A DNA stretch of 32,633 nucleotides from Bacilli bacterium (lineage in GTDB: Bacteria; Bacillota_I; Bacilli_A; RFN20; CAG-826): NCBI GenBank assembly GCA_024408505.1, contig JAKSUZ010000012.1:1-32633 (forward strand), given 5' to 3'. Of the stretch, positions 8,298-16,858 are shown piece by piece. The notes below the pieces were generated by a model. It worked only from the letters and a program-made list of their open reading frames with translations, was not told the DNA's origin and searched no databases. The position numbers and the translations under genes are program-made. The first letter of the stretch is position 1, and every line of letters begins with the position of its first letter.

Positions 8298-10868
8298 ATG
8301 ATAAAAATTTCAGTCATTTTGCCACTATTTAATCAAGAAAAATACATAAAGCGTTGTTTGTTGAGTGTTGTTTCTCAAAGTTTTAGTAATATTGAAATCA
8401 TTGTAGTAAACGATGGATCCACCGATAATTCCGTTAAAATAGTTAAGCAAATCGCTAAACGCGATAAGAGAATAAAATTAATAAATAAAAAAAATACTGG
8501 TTATGGCAACTCGATGAATGTAGGTTTGAGAGCGGCAAAAGGTGAGTACATTGGGATTGTTGAAACTGATGATTTTATCGATAAAAATATGTACAAAACT
8601 CTATATTCTTTATCGTTGAACGGAGAGGCTGATATTGTAAAAGGCAATTTCTGGAATTACTATGAAGAAAAAGATGGAAAGTCTAATGAATTTAGTAATG
8701 TTGAACGCAATGATGTACCTATAATTTTTCCATATTTCAGTGTGAAAGATCATCCTGAAATTTTATTTGGTCATCCATCTGTTTGGAGCGCCATTTATAA
8801 AAGAAAGTTTTTGCAAGATAACAAAATCGTTTTTAAAGAAGAAAAGGGTGGAGGATGGGTTGATAATCCGTTTTTCTTTGAAACTCTTTGTTTAGCTAAA
8901 AAGGTGGTATATACAAATAAACCTTTATATCATTATCGGAAAAACCCTGAAACATCATCTTCGAGTGGGATAGTTAATCCAAATACTCCATTTAATCGAA
9001 TGAATGATAATTTAAATATTTTGCAAAAATACCACCTCACCGATGACTATACTAATAAATTCGTTTATTCAAGAGCGTTGCAATACGTATATGGTTCGTT
9101 GATGGAATGCGATTACGATTCAAATTATGCACTTATTGATAGCAAAGCTCAATCGATGTTAAGAAGATTAAATCCTGATATTTTTAGAAAGTATTTTAAT
9201 AATAAAGATGTCAATTTTTATTATGAATTTACTTCCCCTATTAAAACTATAATTGATGGGTTTCCAAAAATATTAATCTATAATTGGCTTCCTTATGATA
9301 ATCCCTTTGGTTATGGTGGTGGTGTAAGTATTTATTGTAATAATTTAGTAAATTCGTTAATTAAAGAATGCCCGAATATCCAAATTTTCTTTCTATCAAG
9401 CGGCTTTGCATACGATGCTACTACAAAAAACACTTTTGTAAGGCTTTTAAATTCGTCTCATTATGGTCTTGTTAAACAATATGAAGTTGTGAACTCGCCT
9501 ATTCCTGCTGATCAAAGATTTTTATACAGAAATCCTTTAGCTGCCTTGCGTTGCGAACGCTTAAAATCTGTTTTTAACGATTTTATTAAAAAACACGGAC
9601 CATTTAAAGCAATTCATTTCAATAATATTGAGGGGCTGTCATTTGATATATTTGACTTAAAAAAAGATTATCCAAAAACCAAATTTGTCTACTCTATGCA
9701 TAACTATATCCCTTTTTGTGTTACTAATAGTTACTATATGAGACATAAGCATTGTATTTGTTCGCCTAAACATTCTGCTTTGGATTGTTTTAAATGTTCT
9801 AGAGTAGATATTTTTGAGGATTTGGATAATATGATGTACGATCGTGGAAAATTTGGATATCATACAGAACGATTTATTCCTAAAGAAGAATGGATTAAAA
9901 GCTTACATCTGAATTTATTGTCGACAAATGTTAAACAACAAAATATGTTAAAATTTTCTCAAAGTTGTGTTAAAAAACTTAATGATAATTTTGATCATAT
10001 TTTAGCGGTTTCAAAAAGAACTAAAGATATAGCAATTAGTCAGGGTATTAGTAGAAAAAAAATTAAGTTGTCGTATATTGGAACTCATGTTGCTGAATGC
10101 CAAAGATTATCATCGGCACCTGTTAATGATTATTTTAAAGTAGTTTTTTTAGGCGACAACTATTTTTATGAAGAAAAGGGTTATCCTTTTCTTATGAAGT
10201 CTTTATCAAATTTAGATTGGAGACATGCTCGTAAAATTGATGTTGTGTTGACAACTAGATCTAATGTAAGTAAACAAATTAAGCATGAACTGCATTCTTT
10301 TCATAAAGTAACGGTAATAAATGGTTATACGCATGACGACTTAAGAGACATTCTAAAAGATTGCAATTTAAGTATTATCCCAGTAATGTGGGAAGATAAT
10401 TTACCACAAATCGCAGTTGAATCAATTGCTTATGGAGTTCCTGTTTTATCAAGTAGTTTTGGTGGCGCAAGTGAACTGTGTTCCTCTCCGTTATTTAAAT
10501 TTAAGGGCGGGGACGAAACAGATTTTCTGTCAAAATTAAAACATTTGATAGATAATCCAAATGATCTAGAACAATTTTGGAAATATCATAATGGCTTAAA
10601 AACAATGAAGGATAATGTTAGAGAATTGATTGAAATATATGGAATTCAACCTACAAACAAAATTGTTATCAATAACTGCGATTTCAGTTATTTATTACAG
10701 CAGTATCAATTTTTAAGTCACTTGCCCCCAACTGAAATACGAACTACAGTTAGGTTAACTCCGGCGATGTCCTTTTATGCTAAACATAGAAAAGCGATTG
10801 ATAAGGCTCTTCCGCACGGATCTACAAGACGTGCTATAATATCCAAACTAATTAAAAAACACATGTAA
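8298..10868 (+). CDS. Two-domain glycosyltransferase (GT2 followed by GT4)
   Basis: This 856-residue protein joins two glycosyltransferases. Residues about 3-300 are a GT-A family 2 domain: ISVILPLFNQEKYIKRCL, VVNDGSTDNS and the metal-binding VETDDFID (about 88-95). Residues about 325-800 are a GT-B family 4 domain: a glycine-rich start YGGGVSIY (near 337), a Cys-containing insert (HCICSPKH...CFKC, about 483-500) often seen in this group, and EDNLPQIAVESIAYGVPVL (about 697-715) with the catalytic Glu motif and nucleotide-binding loop. It probably adds two successive sugars to a repeat unit. By eye it uses more AAA and AGA codons than the rfb or ribosomal genes. The fusion gene follows 8 nt later. 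Confidence 0.88.
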   Translation: MIKISVILPLFNQEKYIKRCLLSVVSQSFSNIEIIVVNDGSTDNSVKIVKQIAKRDKRIKLINKKNTGYGNSMNVGLRAAKGEYIGIVETDDFIDKNMYKTLYSLSLNGEADIVKGNFWNYYEEKDGKSNEFSNVERNDVPIIFPYFSVKDHPEILFGHPSVWSAIYKRKFLQDNKIVFKEEKGGGWVDNPFFFETLCLAKKVVYTNKPLYHYRKNPETSSSSGIVNPNTPFNRMNDNLNILQKYHLTDDYTNKFVYSRALQYVYGSLMECDYDSNYALIDSKAQSMLRRLNPDIFRKYFNNKDVNFYYEFTSPIKTIIDGFPKILIYNWLPYDNPFGYGGGVSIYCNNLVNSLIKECPNIQIFFLSSGFAYDATTKNTFVRLLNSSHYGLVKQYEVVNSPIPADQRFLYRNPLAALRCERLKSVFNDFIKKHGPFKAIHFNNIEGLSFDIFDLKKDYPKTKFVYSMHNYIPFCVTNSYYMRHKHCICSPKHSALDCFKCSRVDIFEDLDNMMYDRGKFGYHTERFIPKEEWIKSLHLNLLSTNVKQQNMLKFSQSCVKKLNDNFDHILAVSKRTKDIAISQGISRKKIKLSYIGTHVAECQRLSSAPVNDYFKVVFLGDNYFYEEKGYPFLMKSLSNLDWRHARKIDVVLTTRSNVSKQIKHELHSFHKVTVINGYTHDDLRDILKDCNLSIIPVMWEDNLPQIAVESIAYGVPVLSSSFGGASELCSSPLFKFKGGDETDFLSKLKHLIDNPNDLEQFWKYHNGLKTMKDNVRELIEIYGIQPTNKIVINNCDFSYLLQQYQFLSHLPPTEIRTTVRLTPAMSFYAKHRKAIDKALPHGSTRRAIISKLIKKHM

Positions 10869-10876
10869 AATAAGAT

Positions 10877-13800
10877 ATGAAAAAAAGAAAAACGATTCGA
10901 ATAGGCATATATGGTTGGTGGTGCCATGAAAATTATGGCGGCGTATTAACGTATTACGCTTTGAACCAAATTTTAACAAGCGAAGGATACGATGTATATA
11001 TGATTCCGGAAGCTTATGGCATTGAACCTAGATATAAACTTAGGCCTACTTCAACATCAATGAAGTTTGCTTCATCGTATTATAAGACAATCCCTCAACC
11101 ATTGTATAAAGATTTGCATTTATTAAATGATATGTTTGATGTCTTTTTTGTTGGAGGTGATCAGTTGTGGAATAATTTAATATCGTTTGTAAAAAATGAT
11201 TATTATTTAAGTTTTGTTCATGATGATAAACTTAAACTCTCTTTCGCTACCTCCTTTGGAAATAAAAAACATAATCCTTCTGCTGAATTTTTAAAAGAAA
11301 AAGGAGATCTATTAAAGAGATTTAATGCAGTATCTGTAAGGGAAGATTACGCTGAAGAAATCGCAAAAATTAAATATGGAGTTGATTCGACATCTATATT
11401 AGATGCAGTTTTTTTGCTAAAAAAATCACAATATGTTGAATTAGCAAAGAAGAGCAATATTAATTTACCAAATAAATTTTTATTCGCCTTTATACTTAAT
11501 CCATCAATTGAAAAAAGGCAACAAATCGAATTTATCGCAAAAAAATTGAATTTGGAAATTATTTTATGTTCTGATTTAGCTATCGCTTATCATGACGAAT
11601 TTAAAAAAGTGTTTTCAGGAATGAATGCTTTTACTAATTTTTCGATTGAAGACTTTTTAAAATGTTACGAAAAATGTTCATACATTGTTACTGACTCGTT
11701 TCACGGAACGTGTTTTGCTTATATTTTTAGGAAACCTTTTAGTTTTTATTTCAACAAAGAGAGAGGGTCAGATAGATTTAAATATCTAATGAACAGCGTG
11801 CTACTTCTTGAGGAAAGGAGTTTAGATCAGAAGACCAGCGTAGAAATGTTACATGATAATCCAAACATCTCTTTAGAGATTGATTTTTCTAAAAGTGATT
11901 TTAATGTTAGTAATTTGATTAATAAAACAAACAATTGGCTTAATAAAGTTTATAAATTGATTAATAAAACAACTAAGAAACGCAAAAATGGTTTTTCAAT
12001 TAATAATTTAATTAATAAAATTCATTTAAAACAAAAAATAATACATGTAAATGATTGTAAGCATCTTGATTACAACAAATTTAAGATTGATGCAGAAGCT
12101 GATAGTGCAACTTCATTAAAAAGAATAGAAAACACAAATCCAAAAAGTAACATCGTCGGTGTTTTAAACGTTATTGATGAATGCGTAGGTTGCTCATCTT
12201 GTGAAAATTCATGCCCTGCTTCAGCAATTAAACTTATCGAAAATAAAGATGGTTTTTTAAATCCGTCCGTAGATTTAAACAAATGTGTTCATTGTAATAA
12301 ATGTGTTAAAAATTGTTCTGTGCTAAATCACAAATTTGATAATGCGGTGCAACCAAAATGTTATGCTGGGATTGCTGAAAATAAAATTCGTGAAGAAAGT
12401 TCATCTGGTGGCTTATTTTCTGTATTAGCTAATTATGTAATCAAAAACAATGGTTACGTGTGTGGAGCTGTTTTTACTGAAGAATATAAAGTTTGTCACA
12501 TTCTATCTAATAATATTAATGATATTGCTAAAATGAGAGGATCTAAATACTATCAAAGCAATTTGGGAGGAGTGTTTAAAAATATTAGAGAAAAACTAAA
12601 GGATGGAAAAGTTGTGTTATTCTCTGGTATGCCATGTCAAGTGGCTGGTTTGTATTCTTTTTTAGGCGAGCGCTATGATAATTTATACACTATTGATATA
12701 CTGTGTCATGGAATATCCTCTTTTAAAGTTTTCCGAAAATACGCAAACGATGTTTTAAAGAATAAGAAAATTGTAGATTTAAAATTTAAAGCAAAAAAAC
12801 CTTGGGGATGGCATGCCGGAATAAATGCTAGTTTTGATGATGGCACAAGTTACCGTGCTGCTCATGAGCATGACCTATTTTATATGAGTTATCTCAATAA
12901 CTTATCAAAAAATAAACCTTGCGGTACATGTAGTTTTGATAGATTACCGAGACAAGGCGATATAACTTTATCAGATTTTTGGGGAATCGAAAAATTTGAT
13001 CCAAAACTTAATGACGATATGGGTACCTCATGCATTTTATTAAACAATCATCATGGAGAGACTTTGTATAAGAAAATTGAGAACGAATTAAATGTCTCGG
13101 TACAAGTCCCTCTTGAATATGCTGTTTTTGGTAACAGAGCAGTGACTAAGCCCTTCCCATCGAACAAAAATAGAAACATCTTTTTTAGTAGATTGGATAG
13201 TGAAAATTTTGTTATCAACACTAAACGGTGTTTATCTGATTTAAATATAGAAAATAATGAATTTGCTCCGATAATCAATTTAATATCTTCGAATATAAAA
13301 AATAGAAGCTTGGTTGCGATTGGTAGAAACAGCGAATTCGAAAAGCAACTTGCAATGTTTTCGCATTTAAAAATAGATTATTATATAAGTGATAATCAGC
13401 TAGATTTTAATGAAAAATGCGGCCCCTTTTCTTATCTTAAAAATAAAAAACATCTTTGCTATGTTGTTTACATAGTTTCGCAGTCCGGTTTTGCTAAAGC
13501 AAAAGAAATACTTAATTTATGTGGGTACAAAGAAAATGATGACTACATTTCGTTTGTAAAAGAACCGATTGTTATAACTAACTTTGACTTAAGCAAAAAT
13601 AAATATAATGATACTTTTGGCAACAGAATCATTGGCTTTGATGGAATAATTAAAAAGGTTGTATTTAGAGGATATAACAATCATTTGACAATTGGACGCA
13701 ATGTAAATTTAAAAGGAGTAGATTATTTTATTTTTTCTAATAATTCATCCTTAACAATTGATGATAATACAGTATTTAAAAGAGATACTAAATTTGAATT

Positions 13801-15220
13801 GAATGGTGGTTTAGTTGATGGATATAATACATTACATATAGGCTCAAAATGTATTTTTGAAAAAGCGCTTTTTAGAATGTATAACAACATTAATAAATCC
13901 GCCATTAATATTGGCAATAATTGCATTTTTGGGCAAGATATATATTTTCATGCAAATACAGGCAAAAGAATAGTTATCGGCAATAATTGCATGTTTTCTA
14001 GATTTATTAGTATCTTTAGTGGTGATGGCCACTCTCTTTTTGATTTACAAAGCGGCAAAAGAACCAACAATTATTGTGCTGATGATACTCTTTTAAATTA
14101 TGTAATAATTGGCAGTCATACATGGGTTGGAGTTAAATCTATAATTCTCTCCAAATCATATATTGGAGATGGGTCCACTATAGGTGCAGGCAGCGTTGTA
14201 AAGGGAAAATTTACCAACAACTGTATAGTGGCTGGAAATCCTGCCAAAATTGTAAAGTTAAATACTGCTTGGTGCGATAATAACAATATTAGTGAATTAA
14301 AATACTGTGGCAATTATATATATCCTTCTAGAAATGAGCAAAAATTGCCGTTAATTGGTAAGAAAGTTTTAGTCATAGGAGGTACAGGACAAAATGGAGT
14401 AGCATTGGTTGATAAATTATTATCCTACGGGAACGATGTCACTATTGCTACCAGAGGAAACAAAAAGGATAATTTTGGAAATCGAATTGAAAGAATTGTT
14501 TTAGATGTTTCTAATCTTGATAGTACCAAAGCAGGCCTATCTGGCAAAAAATATGATGTTGTGTTTCATAATTTAGCATATAGTTCTAATTACTTAAAAA
14601 ATATTTTAGATTATGTGCATTGCGACAAAGTTGTTGAATTATCTTCTATTGCTGTATACAAGGATAAACAAAACATTGATGTTAAAGAAGATGATTTTAA
14701 TCCTTTCAGCGAAAAATTTGATTGGAATTCTTCTCCTGCTAGTTATGGCGCGGGTAAAAGAGATGCTGAGTGTGCATTATTCCAAAATTATAAAAATATT
14801 CCATCTGTCGCTGTGCGTATACCATATGTAGTTCCTACTGAAAGACTTGATTATTATTGTGATTGCATTGTCAATAATAAACCTATGTCAATTCGAAATC
14901 TCGATGCTTGTCTTTGTTTTATAAAAACAACCGAAATAGCCGATTTTCTTGTGTGGGTTGCTAATCAAGAATTATATGGCCCAGTTAATTTTTCAAGCGA
15001 AGGATATGTAAAAATTATTGATATTATTAGATACATTGAAAAAAAGACTCTCAAAAAAGCTTTCTTTAATACTTCTGGTGCTCCATCACCTTTTCTTCAA
15101 GAGATTTATCTTAATTTAGACAAAGCGAAAAAGGCCGGATATTACCCATTGAAATTAAGCGATTGGTTTTGGAATACACTAGACTCCCATATAATCAAGG
15201 CGCTAAAAAATAAGTCATAA
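10877..15220 (+). CDS. Giant multidomain polysaccharide-modifying protein: pyruvyltransferase, FrhB-like ferredoxin, acetyltransferase, epimerase
   Basis: The single 1447-residue frame holds five recognisable parts. 1) About 5-340: polysaccharide pyruvyltransferase (GWWCHENYGGVLTYYAL; DVFFVGGDQLWNN; TDSFHGTCFAYIFRKPF). 2) About 430-775: two [4Fe-4S] motifs, CVGCSSCENSCP and CVHCNKCVKNC, then an F420-hydrogenase beta (FrhB)-like domain (ESSSGGLFSVLANYV; GMPCQVAGLYSFL; DITLSDFWG). 3) About 795-900: Rossmann-like segment beginning SLVAIGRN. 4) About 920-1130: left-handed beta-helix hexapeptide acyltransferase of WbbJ type, with GDGHSLFD and IVAGNPAKIVK. 5) About 1155-1440: NAD-dependent epimerase/dehydratase with VIGGTGQNG and the YGAGK catalytic Tyr/Lys. 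Parts 1 and 2 are known as neighbours or fusions in capsule clusters; all five in one chain is unusual. It probably decorates or prepares sugars of the exported polymer. I see no frameshift or stop at the domain borders. Confidence 0.85.
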   Translation: MKKRKTIRIGIYGWWCHENYGGVLTYYALNQILTSEGYDVYMIPEAYGIEPRYKLRPTSTSMKFASSYYKTIPQPLYKDLHLLNDMFDVFFVGGDQLWNNLISFVKNDYYLSFVHDDKLKLSFATSFGNKKHNPSAEFLKEKGDLLKRFNAVSVREDYAEEIAKIKYGVDSTSILDAVFLLKKSQYVELAKKSNINLPNKFLFAFILNPSIEKRQQIEFIAKKLNLEIILCSDLAIAYHDEFKKVFSGMNAFTNFSIEDFLKCYEKCSYIVTDSFHGTCFAYIFRKPFSFYFNKERGSDRFKYLMNSVLLLEERSLDQKTSVEMLHDNPNISLEIDFSKSDFNVSNLINKTNNWLNKVYKLINKTTKKRKNGFSINNLINKIHLKQKIIHVNDCKHLDYNKFKIDAEADSATSLKRIENTNPKSNIVGVLNVIDECVGCSSCENSCPASAIKLIENKDGFLNPSVDLNKCVHCNKCVKNCSVLNHKFDNAVQPKCYAGIAENKIREESSSGGLFSVLANYVIKNNGYVCGAVFTEEYKVCHILSNNINDIAKMRGSKYYQSNLGGVFKNIREKLKDGKVVLFSGMPCQVAGLYSFLGERYDNLYTIDILCHGISSFKVFRKYANDVLKNKKIVDLKFKAKKPWGWHAGINASFDDGTSYRAAHEHDLFYMSYLNNLSKNKPCGTCSFDRLPRQGDITLSDFWGIEKFDPKLNDDMGTSCILLNNHHGETLYKKIENELNVSVQVPLEYAVFGNRAVTKPFPSNKNRNIFFSRLDSENFVINTKRCLSDLNIENNEFAPIINLISSNIKNRSLVAIGRNSEFEKQLAMFSHLKIDYYISDNQLDFNEKCGPFSYLKNKKHLCYVVYIVSQSGFAKAKEILNLCGYKENDDYISFVKEPIVITNFDLSKNKYNDTFGNRIIGFDGIIKKVVFRGYNNHLTIGRNVNLKGVDYFIFSNNSSLTIDDNTVFKRDTKFELNGGLVDGYNTLHIGSKCIFEKALFRMYNNINKSAINIGNNCIFGQDIYFHANTGKRIVIGNNCMFSRFISIFSGDGHSLFDLQSGKRTNNYCADDTLLNYVIIGSHTWVGVKSIILSKSYIGDGSTIGAGSVVKGKFTNNCIVAGNPAKIVKLNTAWCDNNNISELKYCGNYIYPSRNEQKLPLIGKKVLVIGGTGQNGVALVDKLLSYGNDVTIATRGNKKDNFGNRIERIVLDVSNLDSTKAGLSGKKYDVVFHNLAYSSNYLKNILDYVHCDKVVELSSIAVYKDKQNIDVKEDDFNPFSEKFDWNSSPASYGAGKRDAECALFQNYKNIPSVAVRIPYVVPTERLDYYCDCIVNNKPMSIRNLDACLCFIKTTEIADFLVWVANQELYGPVNFSSEGYVKIIDIIRYIEKKTLKKAFFNTSGAPSPFLQEIYLNLDKAKKAGYYPLKLSDWFWNTLDSHIIKALKNKS

Positions 15221-15227
15221 AATCGGT

Positions 15228-15287
15228 CCCATCCTTGCTACGCAATCATGGGAGAGGAGATACCACCTTGTATTGCATACAACGTGG
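15228..15287 (+). repeat. Two-hairpin element, copy 1
   Basis: Hairpin A (15228-15252): CCCAT pairs with ATGGG, a CC/TC mismatch step, then TTGC pairs with GCAA around loop TAC. Linker AGAGGAGATA. Hairpin B (15263-15287): CCAC pairs with GTGG, one C/C mismatch, TTGTA pairs with TACAA around TTGCA. It starts 7 nt after the stop codon of the fusion gene. An alternative ACCACC/GGTGGT pairing (15262-15267 with 15292-15297) is also possible. Confidence 0.6.
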
Positions 15288-15442
15288 GGTTGGTGGTTAA
15301 TAGAAGAGAGTTTGTTAGTGTTCTCTTAGGTCTCTTATTAGTAGAATGACTATTATTTGATAATAATTATCTATATTTATATAAGATATGTTTCTTTATT
15401 ATGATTATTTAGTTAATAAATATATTATATAGTAGTATGTAA

Positions 15443-15506
15443 CCCATCATGACTTTTTGTCATCATGGGAGTAGTTTCCCACCTTGTCTTAATGATAACG
15501 TGTGGG
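15443..15506 (+). repeat. Two-hairpin element, copy 2
   Basis: Same layout as copy 1. Hairpin A (15443-15469): CCCAT/ATGGG, one C/C mismatch, ATGAC/GTCAT around TTTTT. Linker of eight bases beginning AGTAG. Hairpin B (15478-15506): CCCAC/GTGGG, small asymmetric bulge, TTGT/ATAA around CTTAATG. CATGGGAG, CCACCTTGT and AACGTG are identical in both copies, while the upper stems differ but still pair. Confidence 0.6.
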
Positions 15507-15529
15507 CCATTTTTATGAAACACTAGATT

Positions 15530-15538
15530 TGTTATAAT
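15530..15538 (+). promoter_or_regulatory. Extended -10 promoter of the HNH nuclease gene
   Basis: TGTTATAAT matches the extended -10 consensus TGnTATAAT exactly. No good -35 is present, as is usual for this class. The expected transcription start, near 15545, is about 3 nt before ATG 15548, so the transcript would be leaderless. Confidence 0.5.
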
Positions 15539-15547
15539 TAAATTAAT

Positions 15548-16780
15548 ATGGAATGGTATAAACTTACAGAAAAACTAGTTGATTGTTTTGTTCGTTATTA
15601 TAACAATCAGAAAGAATTTAGAGATAAGGTTAATAGAGCATATATGAATTTTTGCGAAAAAGCAGGTAAAGAGCCGCAAAAAGTTAATTTGGAAGGTGGT
15701 TTTCCAGAAACAATTGATCCATTTAGTGTTTTTGGCATATTGAGTTTGCATAGATCGCTTAAAAAAAGAAAGATGCTATATGATGAGTTGTGCAGCGAAT
15801 TTTCTATTGCTAATAACGATACCGAATGTATAGACTGGGATATACCGCATCTTACTGTTTTTTCTATGTTTTATAATTTTGATGGTGAAACATATAAAAC
15901 GCAAACTTCAATCTTGTGGGAGTTTTTTGTTTTAGCTTCAAAATATAAATCTATTAAAAGAGAACCAAGTAAATTAAAAAAATTTGAAGACTTGTTTAAT
16001 GACATTATTAACTTTAAATCAAATGATGTAGCAAAAATATCTATTATACTTTTCACAATAAATCCAAAACAATTCGTTAGCCTAGATTCTAATGATATTT
16101 CTTATCTATATTACATAAAAGGAATCGATTTAGTTGCTGAGCTAGAAATTCCTAAGGTTGATTCAAATTTTCATTTTAAAAAATGCAAAGGTTTTCAAGG
16201 AAAACATTATATTAAAATTTTAAATTATTTAAAAGACAAAAAAATTAACTTCATTAAAAATGCTAAAGATAGCAATGGTTTCGATTTTAAACTGTTTAAG
16301 ATGGGTTACTACGAGAAGCCTGTAATTTCTAAAGAATCACGCAAGATAACCACGTTTTCTGATGATCCTAAAAAGCCAAAGCGGAATCATGATAAGAAAA
16401 CCAAGACTTATCAACCGTTTAAACGCAATCCTAAAATTGCTGATTATGTAAAACATGAAAGCGGTTATCGTTGCGCATTATCTTGTAATCATGCACTATT
16501 TGAAAGCAAGAAAAATCCTCACAATAATTATGTTGAAGTGCACCATATAATTCCATTTTGGGCACAATCATTTTTTGAGAGCGGTCTAGATAATCCTGCC
16601 AATATGGTAGCACTTTGTCCTAGTTGTCATCGCGAAATTCATAATGGCACCAATAGACAACAATTAATTAATTTACTTTTAACACAGGATCGAATGTCTA
16701 GACTTAAACAGGCGCTGTTGTGCAAAAATAAATCAAATGAAGAAGTGAACTTAAGTTATCTTATGAAATTATATAAATAA
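15548..16780 (+). CDS. HNH endonuclease, candidate modification-dependent (type IV) restriction enzyme
   Basis: This 410-residue protein has a C-terminal HNH nuclease domain: Cys pair in YRCALSC (about 305-311), the HH motif in VEVHHIIPFW (about 328-337), then LDNPANMVALCPSCHREIHN (about 347-366) with the catalytic Asn/His and second zinc Cys pair. The 280 residues before it are not an obvious family; the NPKQFVSLDSNDISYL segment (about 175-190) recalls the N-terminal recognition part of McrB/HNH restriction proteins. No methyltransferase is adjacent, which favours a solitary restriction enzyme cutting modified or foreign DNA. It is not IscB-like: there is no RuvC motif. No Shine-Dalgarno; extended -10 just upstream. 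Confidence 0.75.
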   Translation: MEWYKLTEKLVDCFVRYYNNQKEFRDKVNRAYMNFCEKAGKEPQKVNLEGGFPETIDPFSVFGILSLHRSLKKRKMLYDELCSEFSIANNDTECIDWDIPHLTVFSMFYNFDGETYKTQTSILWEFFVLASKYKSIKREPSKLKKFEDLFNDIINFKSNDVAKISIILFTINPKQFVSLDSNDISYLYYIKGIDLVAELEIPKVDSNFHFKKCKGFQGKHYIKILNYLKDKKINFIKNAKDSNGFDFKLFKMGYYEKPVISKESRKITTFSDDPKKPKRNHDKKTKTYQPFKRNPKIADYVKHESGYRCALSCNHALFESKKNPHNNYVEVHHIIPFWAQSFFESGLDNPANMVALCPSCHREIHNGTNRQQLINLLLTQDRMSRLKQALLCKNKSNEEVNLSYLMKLYK

Positions 16781-16822
16781 TATTTGGTACGAAATAACTA
16801 CGCCATACTATTTTAGAAATTG

Positions 16823-16852
16823 TTGGTAAATTAGCAATTTGCCAGTTAATAT
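16823..16852 (+). promoter_or_regulatory. Putative promoter with an internal palindrome
   Basis: TTGGTA (16823-16828), 18 nt, TAATAT (16847-16852); the predicted start falls on or next to ATG 16859. Between the two boxes GGTAAATT (16825-16832) and AATTTGCC (16836-16843) form an 8-bp inverted repeat with one T/G pair and a 3-nt centre. It could be an operator, or the base of a weak hairpin after the HNH gene. Confidence 0.35.
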
Positions 16853-16858
16853 ATAAAT

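Larger units (their letters stand above)
15221..15547. other. Non-coding stretch with two structured repeats
   Basis: 327 bp between the fusion gene and the HNH gene with no credible reading frame. It contains the two two-hairpin copies listed separately (15228-15287 and 15443-15506), an AAGAGA/TCTCTT inverted repeat at 304-309/322-327 (add 15000), and a very AT-rich centre. The HNH gene promoter lies at its right edge. It could be a small non-autonomous mobile element, a structured RNA, or a terminator region. Confidence 0.6.

Noticed and set aside
15221-15547. The repeated motifs as a CRISPR array
   Set aside because: Only two diverged copies about 215 bp apart, each with two hairpins; spacing and identity do not fit CRISPR repeats.
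15228-16780. Structured RNA plus HNH gene as an IscB/HEARO-type RNA-guided nuclease
   Set aside because: The HNH protein lacks RuvC motifs and the IscB layout, and the two-hairpin copies are much smaller than an omega RNA.
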